DNA from: Streptomyces antnestii
GTDB lineage: Bacteria; Actinomycetota; Actinomycetes; Streptomycetales; Streptomycetaceae
DNA: 64,000 nt
Assembly: GCF_004005495.1 (NCBI RefSeq)
Contig: NZ_RZYA01000025.1
Span: 1-64,000 of the forward strand
Direction of reading: 5' to 3'
In this document: one piece after another, positions 45,810 to 54,508 of the stretch
Numbering within the stretch: position 1 is the stretch's first letter
Layout: the number at the start of each line of letters is the position of its first letter
Made by a program: the position numbers and the translations under genes
The notes under the pieces: model-generated
Databases searched by the model: none
Seen by the model: only the letters and a program-made list of their open reading frames with translations
Told to the model about the DNA's origin: nothing

Positions 45810-47261
45810 ATGCCAGACACCCCCGCCGCCCCCGCGACGGCCGGCGCCCCGGCCGTCGAGCAGCACACCATCGACCACGTGCCCGAGACCGAGCGTCACG
45901 GCCGCGTCCGTGACCTGTTCACCATGTGGTTCGGCACGAACATCGCGCCCCTGCCGCTGGTCACCGGCGCGATGGGCGTCCAGGTCTTCCACCAGTCGTT
46001 CTGGTCGAGCGTTCTCGCGATCCTGGTGGGCCAGCTGGTCGGCGCCGTGTTCATGGCGCTGCACTCGGCGCAGGGCCCGCAGCTGGGCGTCCCGCAGATG
46101 ATCCAGAGCCGGGCGCAGTTCGGCAGTGTCGGCGCGCTGCTCATCGTGGTCGTGGCGGCCGCGATGTACATAGGCTTCTTCGCCTCGAACATCATCCTGG
46201 CGGGCAAGTCCCTGCACGGGCTCGCGCCCGCGGTGCCGGTCGACGCGGGCATCGTGCTCGGGGCGCTCGGCTCGGCCCTGATCTGCTGGGTCGGCTACCG
46301 CCTCATCCACACCCTCAACAAGATCGCGACGTGGGTGCTCGGCATCGGCATCCTGGTCGGCCTCGCCGTCGTGATCACCCGCGGTCTGCCGGACAACTTC
46401 TTCTCCGCGGGCTCCTTCACCTTCGCGGGCTGGCTGGCGACGGTGTCGCTGAGCGCCCTGTGGCAGCTGGCCTTCGCGCCGTACGTCTCCGACTACTCGC
46501 GCTACCTGCCGCGCACGGTCCGCACGGCGTCGACGTTCTGGGCCACGTACTGGGGTTCGTGCCTCGGCTCGACGCTGCCGTTCCTCGCGGGCACGGTGAT
46601 CGGTCTCGCGTCGCCCGGCACGGACGACACGGTGGCGGGCTTCGACAGCGCGGCCGGCTCGTTCGGCCCGGTCGTCCTGCTGCTCTTCCTCTTCTCCGTG
46701 ATCAACCACAACGCGCTCAACCTCTACGGTGCGGTGCTGTCCCTGATCACCGTCGTCCAGACGTTCCGCCCCTCGTGGACCCCGCGCCAGACGGCCCGCG
46801 GCATCGTCTCGGCGCTGGTCCTGATCGGCGCGCTCGTCATCGCGACGGCCCTGTCCAGCGACTTCGTCTCCAGCTTCGTGAACCTCGTACTGGTCCTGCT
46901 CGTCGTCCTCGTCCCCTGGACCGCGATCAACCTCATCGACTTCTACCTGGTTCACCGGGGCAACTACGCGCTGGCCGACCTCTTCGCCCCCGACGGAGGC
47001 CGCTACGGCCGCTTCAACCCGGTGGCCCTGACGTCGTACGCCCTCGGCATCCTGGTCCAACTCCCCTTCGTGGCCACGTCGTTGTACACGGGCCCCCTGG
47101 TGGCCCCCCTCGGCGGAGCCGACCTCTCCTGGCTCGTCGGCCTGGTGGTGACGGCACCGGTGTACTACGTGTGGGCCCGCCGGGTGGCGGCACACGCCAC
47201 GCCGGAGCCCACGACGGAAATCGCTCCCGAATCCGCCACGCCGACGTCACCGGCGGTGTGA
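45810..47261 (+). CDS. NCS1-family nucleobase/cation symporter (cytosine/purine permease type)
   Basis: The 483-residue transporter has about 12 membrane helices and NCS1 motifs: DLFTMWFGTNIAPLPLVTGAMG near the start, YWGSCLGSTLPFLAGTVIGLASPG, INHNALNLYGAVLSLIT and LVPWTAINLIDFYLVHRGNYALADLF. The family imports cytosine, purines, hydantoins, allantoin or thiamine precursors with H+ or Na+. The substrate cannot be assigned, though the adjacent LysR regulator is a likely controller. The N-terminal Ala/Pro tail and length are normal. Confidence 0.9.
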   Translation: MPDTPAAPATAGAPAVEQHTIDHVPETERHGRVRDLFTMWFGTNIAPLPLVTGAMGVQVFHQSFWSSVLAILVGQLVGAVFMALHSAQGPQLGVPQMIQSRAQFGSVGALLIVVVAAAMYIGFFASNIILAGKSLHGLAPAVPVDAGIVLGALGSALICWVGYRLIHTLNKIATWVLGIGILVGLAVVITRGLPDNFFSAGSFTFAGWLATVSLSALWQLAFAPYVSDYSRYLPRTVRTASTFWATYWGSCLGSTLPFLAGTVIGLASPGTDDTVAGFDSAAGSFGPVVLLLFLFSVINHNALNLYGAVLSLITVVQTFRPSWTPRQTARGIVSALVLIGALVIATALSSDFVSSFVNLVLVLLVVLVPWTAINLIDFYLVHRGNYALADLFAPDGGRYGRFNPVALTSYALGILVQLPFVATSLYTGPLVAPLGGADLSWLVGLVVTAPVYYVWARRVAAHATPEPTTEIAPESATPTSPAV

Positions 47262-47305
47262 CGGAGGCCTGCCGCCTCAACTTCGAACAGTGACACACCA
47301 GTTTG

Positions 47306-47333
47306 ATGGGCCCCGCCGGTTGGCGGGGCCCAT
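47306..47333 (+). terminator. Hairpin terminator after the NCS1 permease gene
   Basis: ATGGGCCCCGCC-GGTT-GGCGGGGCCCAT is a perfect 12-bp stem with a 4-base loop, 45 bases after the stop. Confidence 0.9.
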
Positions 47334-47444
47334 CCGCTGTTCCCGGACCTCGCCCGTCACGCAACCACCGAAGGTCCGGTCCGTGTCCGAGACGATGAGG
47401 CCGCTTGTCCGGCCAAGAGGTCACGGGGAAAGGCAGGTCCATTC

Positions 47445-47951
47445 ATGGCATGGGACGAGTGGGAGCATCTCAAGGGTGAGGCCGCCCAGAGAAGGGGGGC
47501 CCGCATGCAGCTCAACCAGGCACCCCCTGCAGGCGGCAACGACGGGCTCGTCGTGAACCAGGACGATCTCGGGGGCGTCGGACACGAGGCGTTCTCGCTG
47601 CACACTCGGCTGCGCGAGCAGGTCGACATCGCGGGCGCGGGCGCGGGCGCGGACGAGCACGGGTCCGGTTCGACCATGCAGGCCGCGGCCGAGCTGAAGA
47701 GCCACCACTTCGGCGCCGGCGGGGAGCTCGAGACCACCGTGGAGCTGTGGACGAGCCAGGTGAAGGCCGTACTCCAGGCGTGTGCCCACATCTCCAACCA
47801 CCTCGACTACTCGAAGAAGTTGCACAGTCACGACGACGTGAAGATCGCCGCAGAGGTACGCAACCGGGCCGGCACCGCCATCTCCGTCTCCGTCTCCGTC
47901 TCCGTCTCCGTCTCCGTCTCCGTCTCCAGCCTCAACGAATACTTCAAATAG
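47445..47951 (+). CDS. Hypothetical protein preceding a WxG-type gene, with Val-Ser repeat
   Basis: The 168-residue protein starts MAWDEWEHLKGEAAQRRGARMQLNQAP and has a helical core (TVELWTSQVKAVLQACAHISNHLDYSKKLHSHDD). Near the C-terminus a DNA hexamer repeat encodes seven Val-Ser pairs (AISVSVSVSVS...SSLNEYFK). No signal peptide is present. It is not a named family to me but lies 38 bases before a WxG-motif gene and may be a partner or chaperone of it (inference). ATG 47445 is accepted. Confidence 0.6.
   Translation: MAWDEWEHLKGEAAQRRGARMQLNQAPPAGGNDGLVVNQDDLGGVGHEAFSLHTRLREQVDIAGAGAGADEHGSGSTMQAAAELKSHHFGAGGELETTVELWTSQVKAVLQACAHISNHLDYSKKLHSHDDVKIAAEVRNRAGTAISVSVSVSVSVSVSVSSLNEYFK
47881..47928 (+). 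repeat. In-frame hexanucleotide repeat (TCTCCG)7-TCTCCA
   Basis: Seven perfect TCTCCG units and one TCTCCA variant encode Val-Ser repeats in the hypothetical gene at 47445. The six-base unit keeps the frame if copy number varies. Confidence 0.95.
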
Positions 47952-47989
47952 AAGGCTCATGCCATGTACGGGACGGGAGCGTGCGGCAC

Positions 47990-49422
47990 GTGAACTACAC
48001 AGACCTGATCGAGGTGGACCTCAGCAAATTAGGGGTTGCGGTCACCGATTGGAAGCAGGCGACGGACCGCCTCCAGACCCTCGTCGGCGACGCCCGTGAC
48101 GGCCTCAAGGCCAAGTCCGACAAGGCGCACTGGGCCGGGCTCAACGCCGATGTGACCCGGGAATTCGTGGACAAGACCACGAAGGAGTTCTCAGACCTGC
48201 ACGCGGAGGCCAAGAGCATCTGGAGCGTCATCGAGGACGCCCACAGTGAACTGGAATCGCTCCAGAACCGTGCCAAGCGTCTGACTGAGGCGGCGCGCAA
48301 GGAGGAGTTCATATCGTCATCGACGAGAAGAACGGCACGGTCAAGGTGATGGAGGCCATGTGCAAGGTCGACGAGAAGCCGGCCGGCCAGAAGAAGACCG
48401 ACATCATGCAGTGGTACGCCGACACCATCACCGGCCTCGTCGCACACGCCTCCGAGGTCGACGCCGCCCTGGTGCGCGCCTTGCAGAAGAGTCACGGCAC
48501 CGACGCCTTCAACGCGGGCCATGCCACATACACCTCGCTCGACGAGGACATGATGCCGCGCGCGGAGAAGCTCGCCGAACTGGGTGATAACGCAGATCCG
48601 AAGCAGCGCGCGGAACTCCGGCGACTCTGGGAATCACTGAGCCCCGAAGCACGGGCGCAGTTGTGGGCCCGCCACAAGGACAACCTGCTGTCCGCCGGTT
48701 TGCTGACCCCCACGGTCAAGCGCGGTGCGTCCGACGACGGAGCGGGTCCGTACGACGTCGAGGACCCCGGCATGCGCGACTACTGGATCCAGCTTCAGGC
48801 CGAGGGCATGGCAAACGCAGGCGACTTCATCGGGAACACCGATGCCGCACGGAACCTGGATCACTAACTGCGGGGCCTCGGCACCACTCTCGACCTGGAT
48901 GTCGACCGGATGCTCACCGACGACGAGTCCCTGCGCCTGGCCTCGCAAGGCACGATCACAGGACAGCAGGAACAGTGGAAGCAACAGGCTCTGGCGGCCT
49001 TCGAGAAGTCCGGCGGGAAGCCCGTCTCCATTCCGGTGGAATCCCCTCCCCAGGGTTACACCCACAGCGACCGCAACTGGTATCTGGCAGTGGGCAGCGC
49101 GACGACCAACACCACCGGAGTCGTCACCGTCACCCCGGGCACGGACGGAAAGCCCAAGGTGTCGCTCGACTACCAGGTCAACGTCTGGGACCGGTACAAC
49201 TGGGACCCAGGAAAATCCACCCCGATCGGCCCGACCGAAGTGACCGACGCGGACATGGCGCGCCTCCACACAACCGGTCTGGCCAGGGAGTTCGACATGC
49301 GAGGCAGCGGTTCAGTGCAGCACTACGACCTGGGGTCGTCCCCCGCGAAACTTCCTGACCCGGCAGAACCTGGGCGGGACGGGACCCGTACTGACCTCGG
49401 ACGCAACGGGGACGCACGGTGA
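47990..49422 (+). pseudogene. WxG-type putative secreted effector gene, broken by a frameshift and a stop
   Basis: Reading from GTG 47990, a helical N-terminus (TDLIEVDLSKLGVAVTDWKQATDRL, then KAHWAGLNADVTREFV with a W-A-G turn at 48-50) runs to about residue 104, where the frame is lost near 48301-48306 (AAGGAGGAG; likely one base deleted). The downstream frame continues HIVIDEKNGTVKVMEAM ... and meets an in-frame TAA at 48865, where the expected text is NLDHY; TAC to TAA would restore DHYLRGLGTTLDLDVDRML. The rest runs to 49422 with VSLDYQVNVWDRYNWDPG. Intact, it would be about 477 residues. Two independent lesions indicate decay. The WxG assignment is tentative. Confidence 0.7.
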
Positions 49423-49970
49423 GGGTGGGCCGGCACTCGATGTTCACGGCTCGAGCGGTGTCCGCGGGAGCGCTGGGTCTCGTGGCCTGCTTCGTGCTCA
49501 CCGGCTGTTCGGGCAGCACCGGAACCCGCACCGGTGAGAGTTCCGGTGCGAGTGCGGATTCGCGGAGGCAAGTCCCGTACTGGGAAGCGGGGACGACTCC
49601 CGAGGAGGTCGGTCGGCAGATGCACGTACACCTTCCCACCGAGGCCACGGACCGGCGCGCCGCCCACCAGAAGGGCTTCCAGGACGACGGCCTACTGCTC
49701 GCCTTCACACTGCCGAACTCCCGCGTGGACGCGTTCCTCGCCGAGCTCGCCCCCGAGCATGAACTCACTCGTCGCGCCGAGCCCCTTCAGAAGTCGGTGA
49801 AGCCCATGACGCCGTTCGCGCATCTCGGGCTCAAGGAGCCTGAGACGCTGGCGGACGTACGCTCCGGACCTGTGTGTGCTCCCTGCGCGAGCGAGTTGAA
49901 CTCCCTCGATGTGACGGTGCATCCGCTCGATGCGCGAAGCAGCCGTGTCTACCTGCGTGGGGTCGACTGA
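49419..49970 (+). CDS. Lipoprotein linked to the WxG-type gene
   Basis: The 183-residue protein has a lipoprotein signal (RAVSAGALGLVACFVLTGC, lipobox L-T-G-C) and a mainly soluble mature part with two cysteines in VCAPCASEL and a HLPTEATDRRAAHQKGFQDDGLLLAFTLP segment. GTG 49419 overlaps the stop of the preceding frame by four bases (GTGA), as in a coupled operon. It may be an immunity or accessory lipoprotein for the upstream gene; no family is recognised. It remains open although its partner is broken. Confidence 0.72.
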   Translation: MRVGRHSMFTARAVSAGALGLVACFVLTGCSGSTGTRTGESSGASADSRRQVPYWEAGTTPEEVGRQMHVHLPTEATDRRAAHQKGFQDDGLLLAFTLPNSRVDAFLAELAPEHELTRRAEPLQKSVKPMTPFAHLGLKEPETLADVRSGPVCAPCASELNSLDVTVHPLDARSSRVYLRGVD

Positions 49971-50145
49971 CCGGGCCCCCGCCCACCGGCGTCCCGTCCC
50001 CACCCTGCGTCGCCCTCCCGCGCGCCCTCGCTGCCGTCCTCTCGACGCGACCGGGCGGCCGGATCGACCTACGATGGGCGTGGGGCTTCTTCACCAGGTC
50101 TTCCTCAGGCCTTGCTCTGGTCTTCCTCATGGTTGGAGCCGGCCC

Positions 50146-51405
50146 ATGACGCACTCAGGCACGCGACTGCGCAGGGGAGCGATCGCCGTGACGGCGGTCG
50201 GGATGCTGGCGGTACCGGCCGCGGGCGGGGCCGCCTTCGGAGCGTCGGCGACGACACCCGCCCAGGTAACCGCCACCCACCCGCCCTATCCACCCTCGCC
50301 GTCCTCACCGTCCGGTGAGTTCCAGCAACTCACTCCGTCCGTGGAGAAGGAGATCGACGCCGCCGTCCATAAGGTCATGCGTGAGGCGCATGTGCCGGGC
50401 GTGACCGTGGGCCTGTGGACACCCGACAAGGGCCAGTACGTACGGTCGTTCGGGGTCGCGGACAAGAGCAACGGCCAGAAGATGGCGCCCGGCCTGTACA
50501 TGCGTATCGGCAGCGAGACGAAGACGTTCACCGTGACGGCGCTGCTGCAACTGGTCGACCAGCACAAGGTCGGCCTCGACGACCCGATCGGCCGGTACAT
50601 CGACGGGGTGCCGGGCGGCGACAGGATCACCGTCCGGCAGCTGGCCGAGATGCGCAGCGGACTGTTCAACTACTCGGAGGATCCCGGGTTCTTCAAGGCG
50701 CTGACGTCCGATCCGCAGCGCCCGTTCACCCCACGGCAGCTCCTCGCGTACTCGTTCAAGCACCCGGTGATGTTCGCGCCGGGCGAGAAGTTCTACTACT
50801 GCAACACCAACCTCATCCTGCTCGGCCTGGTCGTCGAGAAGGAGAGCGGGCAGCCGCTCGGTAAGTACATCCGGGACCACGTCCTGACACCGGCCGGCAT
50901 GCACCACACGCTGTTCCCGACCGGCAAGAAGTTCCCGAAACCGCACGCGCAGGGCTACACGAACCAGACCGCGACCGGGAAGACCGAGGTCTCCACGGAC
51001 TGGGACCCGTCCTGGGCGTGGGCCGCGGGCGCGATGATCTCCACCCTGAACGACCTGCGCACGTGGGCACCCACGGTCGCCACGGGCACGTTCCCCAACG
51101 GCGCCGCGATGATCAGCCCCGCCACCCAGAAGCAGCGCCTGCTCACCCCGAAGACGACCATCCCCGGCGCGGGTTACGGCCTCGGCATCTTCGACATCCA
51201 GGGCTGGATCGGCCACAACGGCTCCCTGCCTGGCTACGAGTCCCTGACGATCTACCTGCCGTCGGCGAAGGCCACCCTCGTGGTGCTCCTGAACACGGAC
51301 ATCACCCACAAGGGCACCGAACCCAGCACCCTCTTCGGCAAGGCCATCACCCAGATCGTCACTCCGGCGAACGTCTTCGACATCCCTCAGCCGACGACGC
51401 GGTGA
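50146..51405 (+). CDS. Secreted serine hydrolase (beta-lactamase/DD-peptidase family)
   Basis: The 419-residue protein has a signal peptide (RRGAIAVTAVGMLAVPAAGGAAFGASA), a Pro/Ser-rich linker and a serine beta-lactamase-like domain. The catalytic SxxK is in RIGSETKTFTV, the Y-x-N motif is YCNTN, and the third motif is GHNGSLPG (His in place of Lys), as in class C-like esterases and DD-carboxypeptidase homologues. It likely acts outside the cell on peptidoglycan stems or esters; the substrate is unknown. ATG 50146 precedes the signal peptide. Length is typical. Confidence 0.9.
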   Translation: MTHSGTRLRRGAIAVTAVGMLAVPAAGGAAFGASATTPAQVTATHPPYPPSPSSPSGEFQQLTPSVEKEIDAAVHKVMREAHVPGVTVGLWTPDKGQYVRSFGVADKSNGQKMAPGLYMRIGSETKTFTVTALLQLVDQHKVGLDDPIGRYIDGVPGGDRITVRQLAEMRSGLFNYSEDPGFFKALTSDPQRPFTPRQLLAYSFKHPVMFAPGEKFYYCNTNLILLGLVVEKESGQPLGKYIRDHVLTPAGMHHTLFPTGKKFPKPHAQGYTNQTATGKTEVSTDWDPSWAWAAGAMISTLNDLRTWAPTVATGTFPNGAAMISPATQKQRLLTPKTTIPGAGYGLGIFDIQGWIGHNGSLPGYESLTIYLPSAKATLVVLLNTDITHKGTEPSTLFGKAITQIVTPANVFDIPQPTTR

Positions 51406-51611
51406 TGACGGGGCTCCGCCGGTTCCACCCGGCGTACGCACTGCTCATGAGCCGATCCGGCGCCATCCCCGGCCCCAAATCCGGCCCCGGATGAGCGGAT
51501 TGCCGCCAACCGACGTCAACTCCGTGACCACACCACCGGGCTCGGGCTACACAGGAAGGCGGCCGACGACATTCCTGCCTGCCGTTCCTGCCTGACGAAG
51601 GGGCTGGCCCG

Positions 51612-51827
51612 ATGGTGCTGACGATCGACGTGGCGGTTCTGCTGGCGGTCGTGATCCTCCTGCGATTACGCCGTCGCACGCAGGCCCGAAGCCGGTCCGA
51701 CGAGAAGCTGACCGTGGCCGTGGTGCTCGTGTTCGGGATACTCATCGCCCCGACCGCCTTCGGCCAGGGCGTCCTCGACGTGGTGGGTCAACTCGCGCAG
51801 GGCGTCACGCGGTCGGGCACCCCCTAA
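51612..51827 (+). CDS. Small two-helix membrane protein
   Basis: The 71-residue protein has two hydrophobic segments, LTIDVAVLLAVVILLRLRR and KLTVAVVLVFGILIAPTAFG, separated by a basic turn (RRRTQARSRSDEK). GAAGGGG lies 8 bases before ATG 51612. No family is certain; it may be a small membrane factor. Its stop is directly followed by the reading frame of a truncated ABC permease. Confidence 0.55.
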   Translation: MVLTIDVAVLLAVVILLRLRRRTQARSRSDEKLTVAVVLVFGILIAPTAFGQGVLDVVGQLAQGVTRSGTP

Positions 51828-52181
51828 TCTCGCGCGCTGGTTCCGGGACTCGTCGCGGCGATCGCGTTCGCCGTGGCCTGGCTGTCGGCGGCGCTCGGGC
51901 TGATCTCCAAGACGGTCGAGTCGGCGAGCAACAAGCCGCTGCTGATCCAGTTCCTGCCGTTCCTCGGCTCGGCGTTCGTGCCGGCCGGTTCGATGGCGCC
52001 GGGCCTGCGCTGGTTCGCCGAGAACCAGCCGTTCACGCCGATGACGGAGACGCTGCGCGGCCTGCTCACCGGCTCCGAGATCGGCAACAACGGCTGGATC
52101 TCGCTCGCCTGGTGCGCGGGAATCGCCCTCGTCGGCTACTTCTGGTCGCGCTCGCTCTTCAACAGCACGACGAAGCGCTGA
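51828..52181 (+). pseudogene. C-terminal remnant of an ABC-2 type permease
   Basis: The open frame after the TAA at 51825 reads LVPGLVAAIAFAVAWLSAAL...GLISKTVESASNKPLLIQFLPFLGSAFVPAGSMAPGLRWFAENQPFTPMTETLRGLL and ends in ISLAWCAGIALVGYFWSRSLF. This is the C-terminal third of a DrrB-type ABC permease; FLPFLGSAFVPAGSM and QPFTPMTETLRGLL are hallmark motifs. The N-terminal part and any partner ATPase are absent. No start codon with a ribosome binding site is seen. It marks a deletion or recombination junction near 51828. Confidence 0.85.
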
Positions 52182-52222
52182 TATCGATCCGGGTATTCCG
52201 CGCATCCCGCGCAGGTCGTCAG

Positions 52223-52260
52223 TAGGGGCCCACCTCCGGAAAACCGGAGGTGGGCCCCTA
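52223..52260. terminator. Hairpin between the permease remnant and ggt
   Basis: TAGGGGCCCACCTCCGG-AAAA-CCGGAGGTGGGCCCCTA is a perfect 17-bp stem with an A4 loop, serving both directions. Confidence 0.93.
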
Positions 52261-52278
52261 CGCGACGGGTGACCGGTG

Positions 52279-54132
52279 TCAGCGGGTCTCGTCGACCACC
52301 ATGGCCGAGCCGCCGCCGCGGCGCTTCGGCTCGGCGACCGCCGTCACCTTGCCGTCGCGCCCGAACTCCAGCGCCGCGGCGGCGCCGATCTCGGGTGACG
52401 GGGTGAAGGCCTGCGGCGCCAGTACGAACTGGTGGCCGAGGGCTTCGAGCGCGGGGCGCTCGGACGAGTCGAGGAAGGCCGGTTCGGCGTCGGTCTGGGT
52501 GCGGTTGCGCTGCGAGATGCGCGGCGCGGCGACCGCCTCGGGCAGGGACATCCCGAGGTCGAGGCGGTTGACGAGGGTCTGCAGCACCGTGGTGATGATG
52601 GTCGCGCCGCCCGGCGAGCCCACCGCGATCTGCGGCTTGCCGTCACGCAGCACGATCGTCGGCGACATGCTGCTGCGCGGTCGCTTGCCCGGGCCCGGCA
52701 GGTTCGGGTCGGGAACGCCCGGCGTCAGCGGCGTGAAGTCGAAGTCCGTGAGTTCGTTGTTGAGCAGGAACCCGCGGCCCGGGACGGTGATCGCGGAGCC
52801 GCCGGTCTGCTCGATGGTCAGCGTGTACGAGACGACGTTGCCCCAGCGGTCCGAGGCGACCAGGTGCGTGGTCGACGGCCCCTCATGCGGCTCCAGGCTG
52901 CCGGTCCCCTGCGCACAGCCCTGCCCGGGGTTGCGCGGGTCGCCAGGAGCGAGCGGGCTGGTGAGCGCCTTGTCGGGCCGGATCAGGCAGGCGCGGTCCT
53001 TGGCGAATTCCTTGGACAGCAGCTCCTTGGCCGGCACGTCGGAGAACGCCGGGTCGCCCACCCAGCGGTTGCGGTCCGCGAACGCGATCCGGCTGGCCTC
53101 CAGGTAGTGGTGGAGCGCCTGGGTCCGGTCGTCGGACGACAGGTGGAAGTTCTCCAGGATGTTCAGCGCCTCACCGACGGTGGTGCCACCGGAGGACGAC
53201 GGGGCCATGGAGTACACGTCCGAGCCGCGGTACGTGGTGTGCGTGGGGGTGCGGGCGATCGCTTTGTAGCCGGCGAGATCGGAGTTCTCCATGGACCCGG
53301 GGCGCACGTTCCGCGTCGAGCCCTCGGCCACCGGCGGGTGCTGCACGGTACGCACGACGTCGCGTCCGATGGACCCGCCGTTCATGGCGCCGGCGCCCTC
53401 GTCGGCGAGCTGCCGGTAGGTGCGGGCCAGATCCGGGTTGCGGAAGCGGGAGCCGACGACGGGCAACTGGCCGTGCGGGAGGAAGAGTTCGGCCGTCGAG
53501 CTGAAGTCGCGGAACCGCGCCTCGTTCATCTTGGTCTGGGCGCGGAACTCGTCGTTGACGACGAACCCGTCGTCCGCGATGCGCGTCGCCGGGCGCAGGG
53601 CCTGCTTCAGGGGGATGGTGCCCCAGTCGTCCAGGGCCTTCTGCCAGGTGGCCGGGGTGCCCGGAACGCCCACGGCCAGGCCCGAGTTGACGGCTTCGTC
53701 GAACGGGATCGGCTTGCCGGTCGACGGGTCGAGGAACGCGTCGGGTCCCATCCGGGCGGGCCCGGTCTCGCGCCCGTCGATGGTGCGCACCTTCCCGGTC
53801 GCGGCGTCGTAGTACACGAAGTACCCGCCGCCCCCGATGCCCGCCGAGTACGGCTCGACCACACCGAGCGCGGCAGCGGTGGCCACGGCCGCGTCCACGG
53901 CGTTGCCACCGTGCCGCAAGACGTCCAACCCGGCCTGGGTGGCGTACGGATTCACGCTGGAGACCGCACCACCACTGCCGACGGCGACGGCCTGCTTGGC
54001 GGGCGGCTGGAGCCCGGAACCGTCGGCGTGCGGCGCGGAGGCGGGAGCTCCGACGGCGCCGGAGGGAGTCAGGACGGGGAACAGAAGCGCGGCCGCTGAC
54101 GCAGCCACGACAACGGTACGACGGACAGCCAT
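52279..54132 (-). CDS. ggt: Gamma-glutamyltransferase
   Basis: The 617-residue secreted proenzyme self-cleaves into large and small subunits; the nucleophile Thr is T421 in PSTTHLVASDRWGN. A signal peptide (AASAAALLFPVLTPSGAVGAPA) and the substrate motifs (GIGGGGYFVYYD, DGRETGPARMG, GPSTTH, SMSPTIVLRDGKP, GSPGGATI) are intact. It should transfer or hydrolyse gamma-glutamyl groups of glutathione-like compounds or gamma-glutamyl amides outside the cell. ATG 54132 is well placed. Its relation to the amine-type genes at 37-44 kb is speculative. Confidence 0.95.
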   Translation of the reverse strand: MAVRRTVVVAASAAALLFPVLTPSGAVGAPASAPHADGSGLQPPAKQAVAVGSGGAVSSVNPYATQAGLDVLRHGGNAVDAAVATAAALGVVEPYSAGIGGGGYFVYYDAATGKVRTIDGRETGPARMGPDAFLDPSTGKPIPFDEAVNSGLAVGVPGTPATWQKALDDWGTIPLKQALRPATRIADDGFVVNDEFRAQTKMNEARFRDFSSTAELFLPHGQLPVVGSRFRNPDLARTYRQLADEGAGAMNGGSIGRDVVRTVQHPPVAEGSTRNVRPGSMENSDLAGYKAIARTPTHTTYRGSDVYSMAPSSSGGTTVGEALNILENFHLSSDDRTQALHHYLEASRIAFADRNRWVGDPAFSDVPAKELLSKEFAKDRACLIRPDKALTSPLAPGDPRNPGQGCAQGTGSLEPHEGPSTTHLVASDRWGNVVSYTLTIEQTGGSAITVPGRGFLLNNELTDFDFTPLTPGVPDPNLPGPGKRPRSSMSPTIVLRDGKPQIAVGSPGGATIITTVLQTLVNRLDLGMSLPEAVAAPRISQRNRTQTDAEPAFLDSSERPALEALGHQFVLAPQAFTPSPEIGAAAALEFGRDGKVTAVAEPKRRGGGSAMVVDETR

Positions 54133-54508
54133 GGAGCCTCCGGTGACCTGGAACGAGGGGATTGGCGGAAACCCTGGCAGCGTTTGAGCAGGTCAGCAAT
54201 GAGACGCCGGAAGATTTGCGGGAAAGCTGAGGTTTCCGGCGAGTAGCTCGCGAGGGGTGCCGCCTCCGGGGGAGTTGCTCCAGGCGGGGGCATCGGTTCG
54301 GATCAGGGTGTCCGCTGGCCGGCTGATCACCAGACGGTACGACGGTGTCCGGGGCACCACGTCGAAGGGATGTGTCTGGATCGCCGCGCGGTACCGTCCG
54401 GGCCCGCTTCCGTCTCGTCTAGCCCGACGGCCCCAGCGACGGCCCCAGGGCAACAAAAAGCCCCTCACCGGCAACGAACCTGCTGGTGAGGGGCTTCTTC
54501 GTGGGCTG
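54133..54508. other. ggt to gpmA intergenic region
   Basis: This 376-base region contains the ggt upstream sequence, a two-copy CCCCAGCGACGG repeat (about 54430-54449) and the gpmA terminator. I see no gene. Confidence 0.5.
54458..54496 (-). terminator. Hairpin terminator after gpmA
   Basis: AAGCCCCTCACC and GGTGAGGGGCTT pair over 12 bp with a 15-base loop that can pair further. A run of A on the plus strand (T on the minus transcript) follows, a rare classical terminator here. Confidence 0.9.

Noticed and set aside
47881..47928. Phase-variation switch from the hexamer repeat
   Set aside because: Changing copies of a six-base unit keeps the reading frame, so it cannot turn the gene on and off.
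48295..48320. Programmed ribosomal frameshift in the WxG-type gene
   Set aside because: The site AAGGAGGAG is not a typical slippery heptamer, and a second separate in-frame TAA downstream argues for decay or error.
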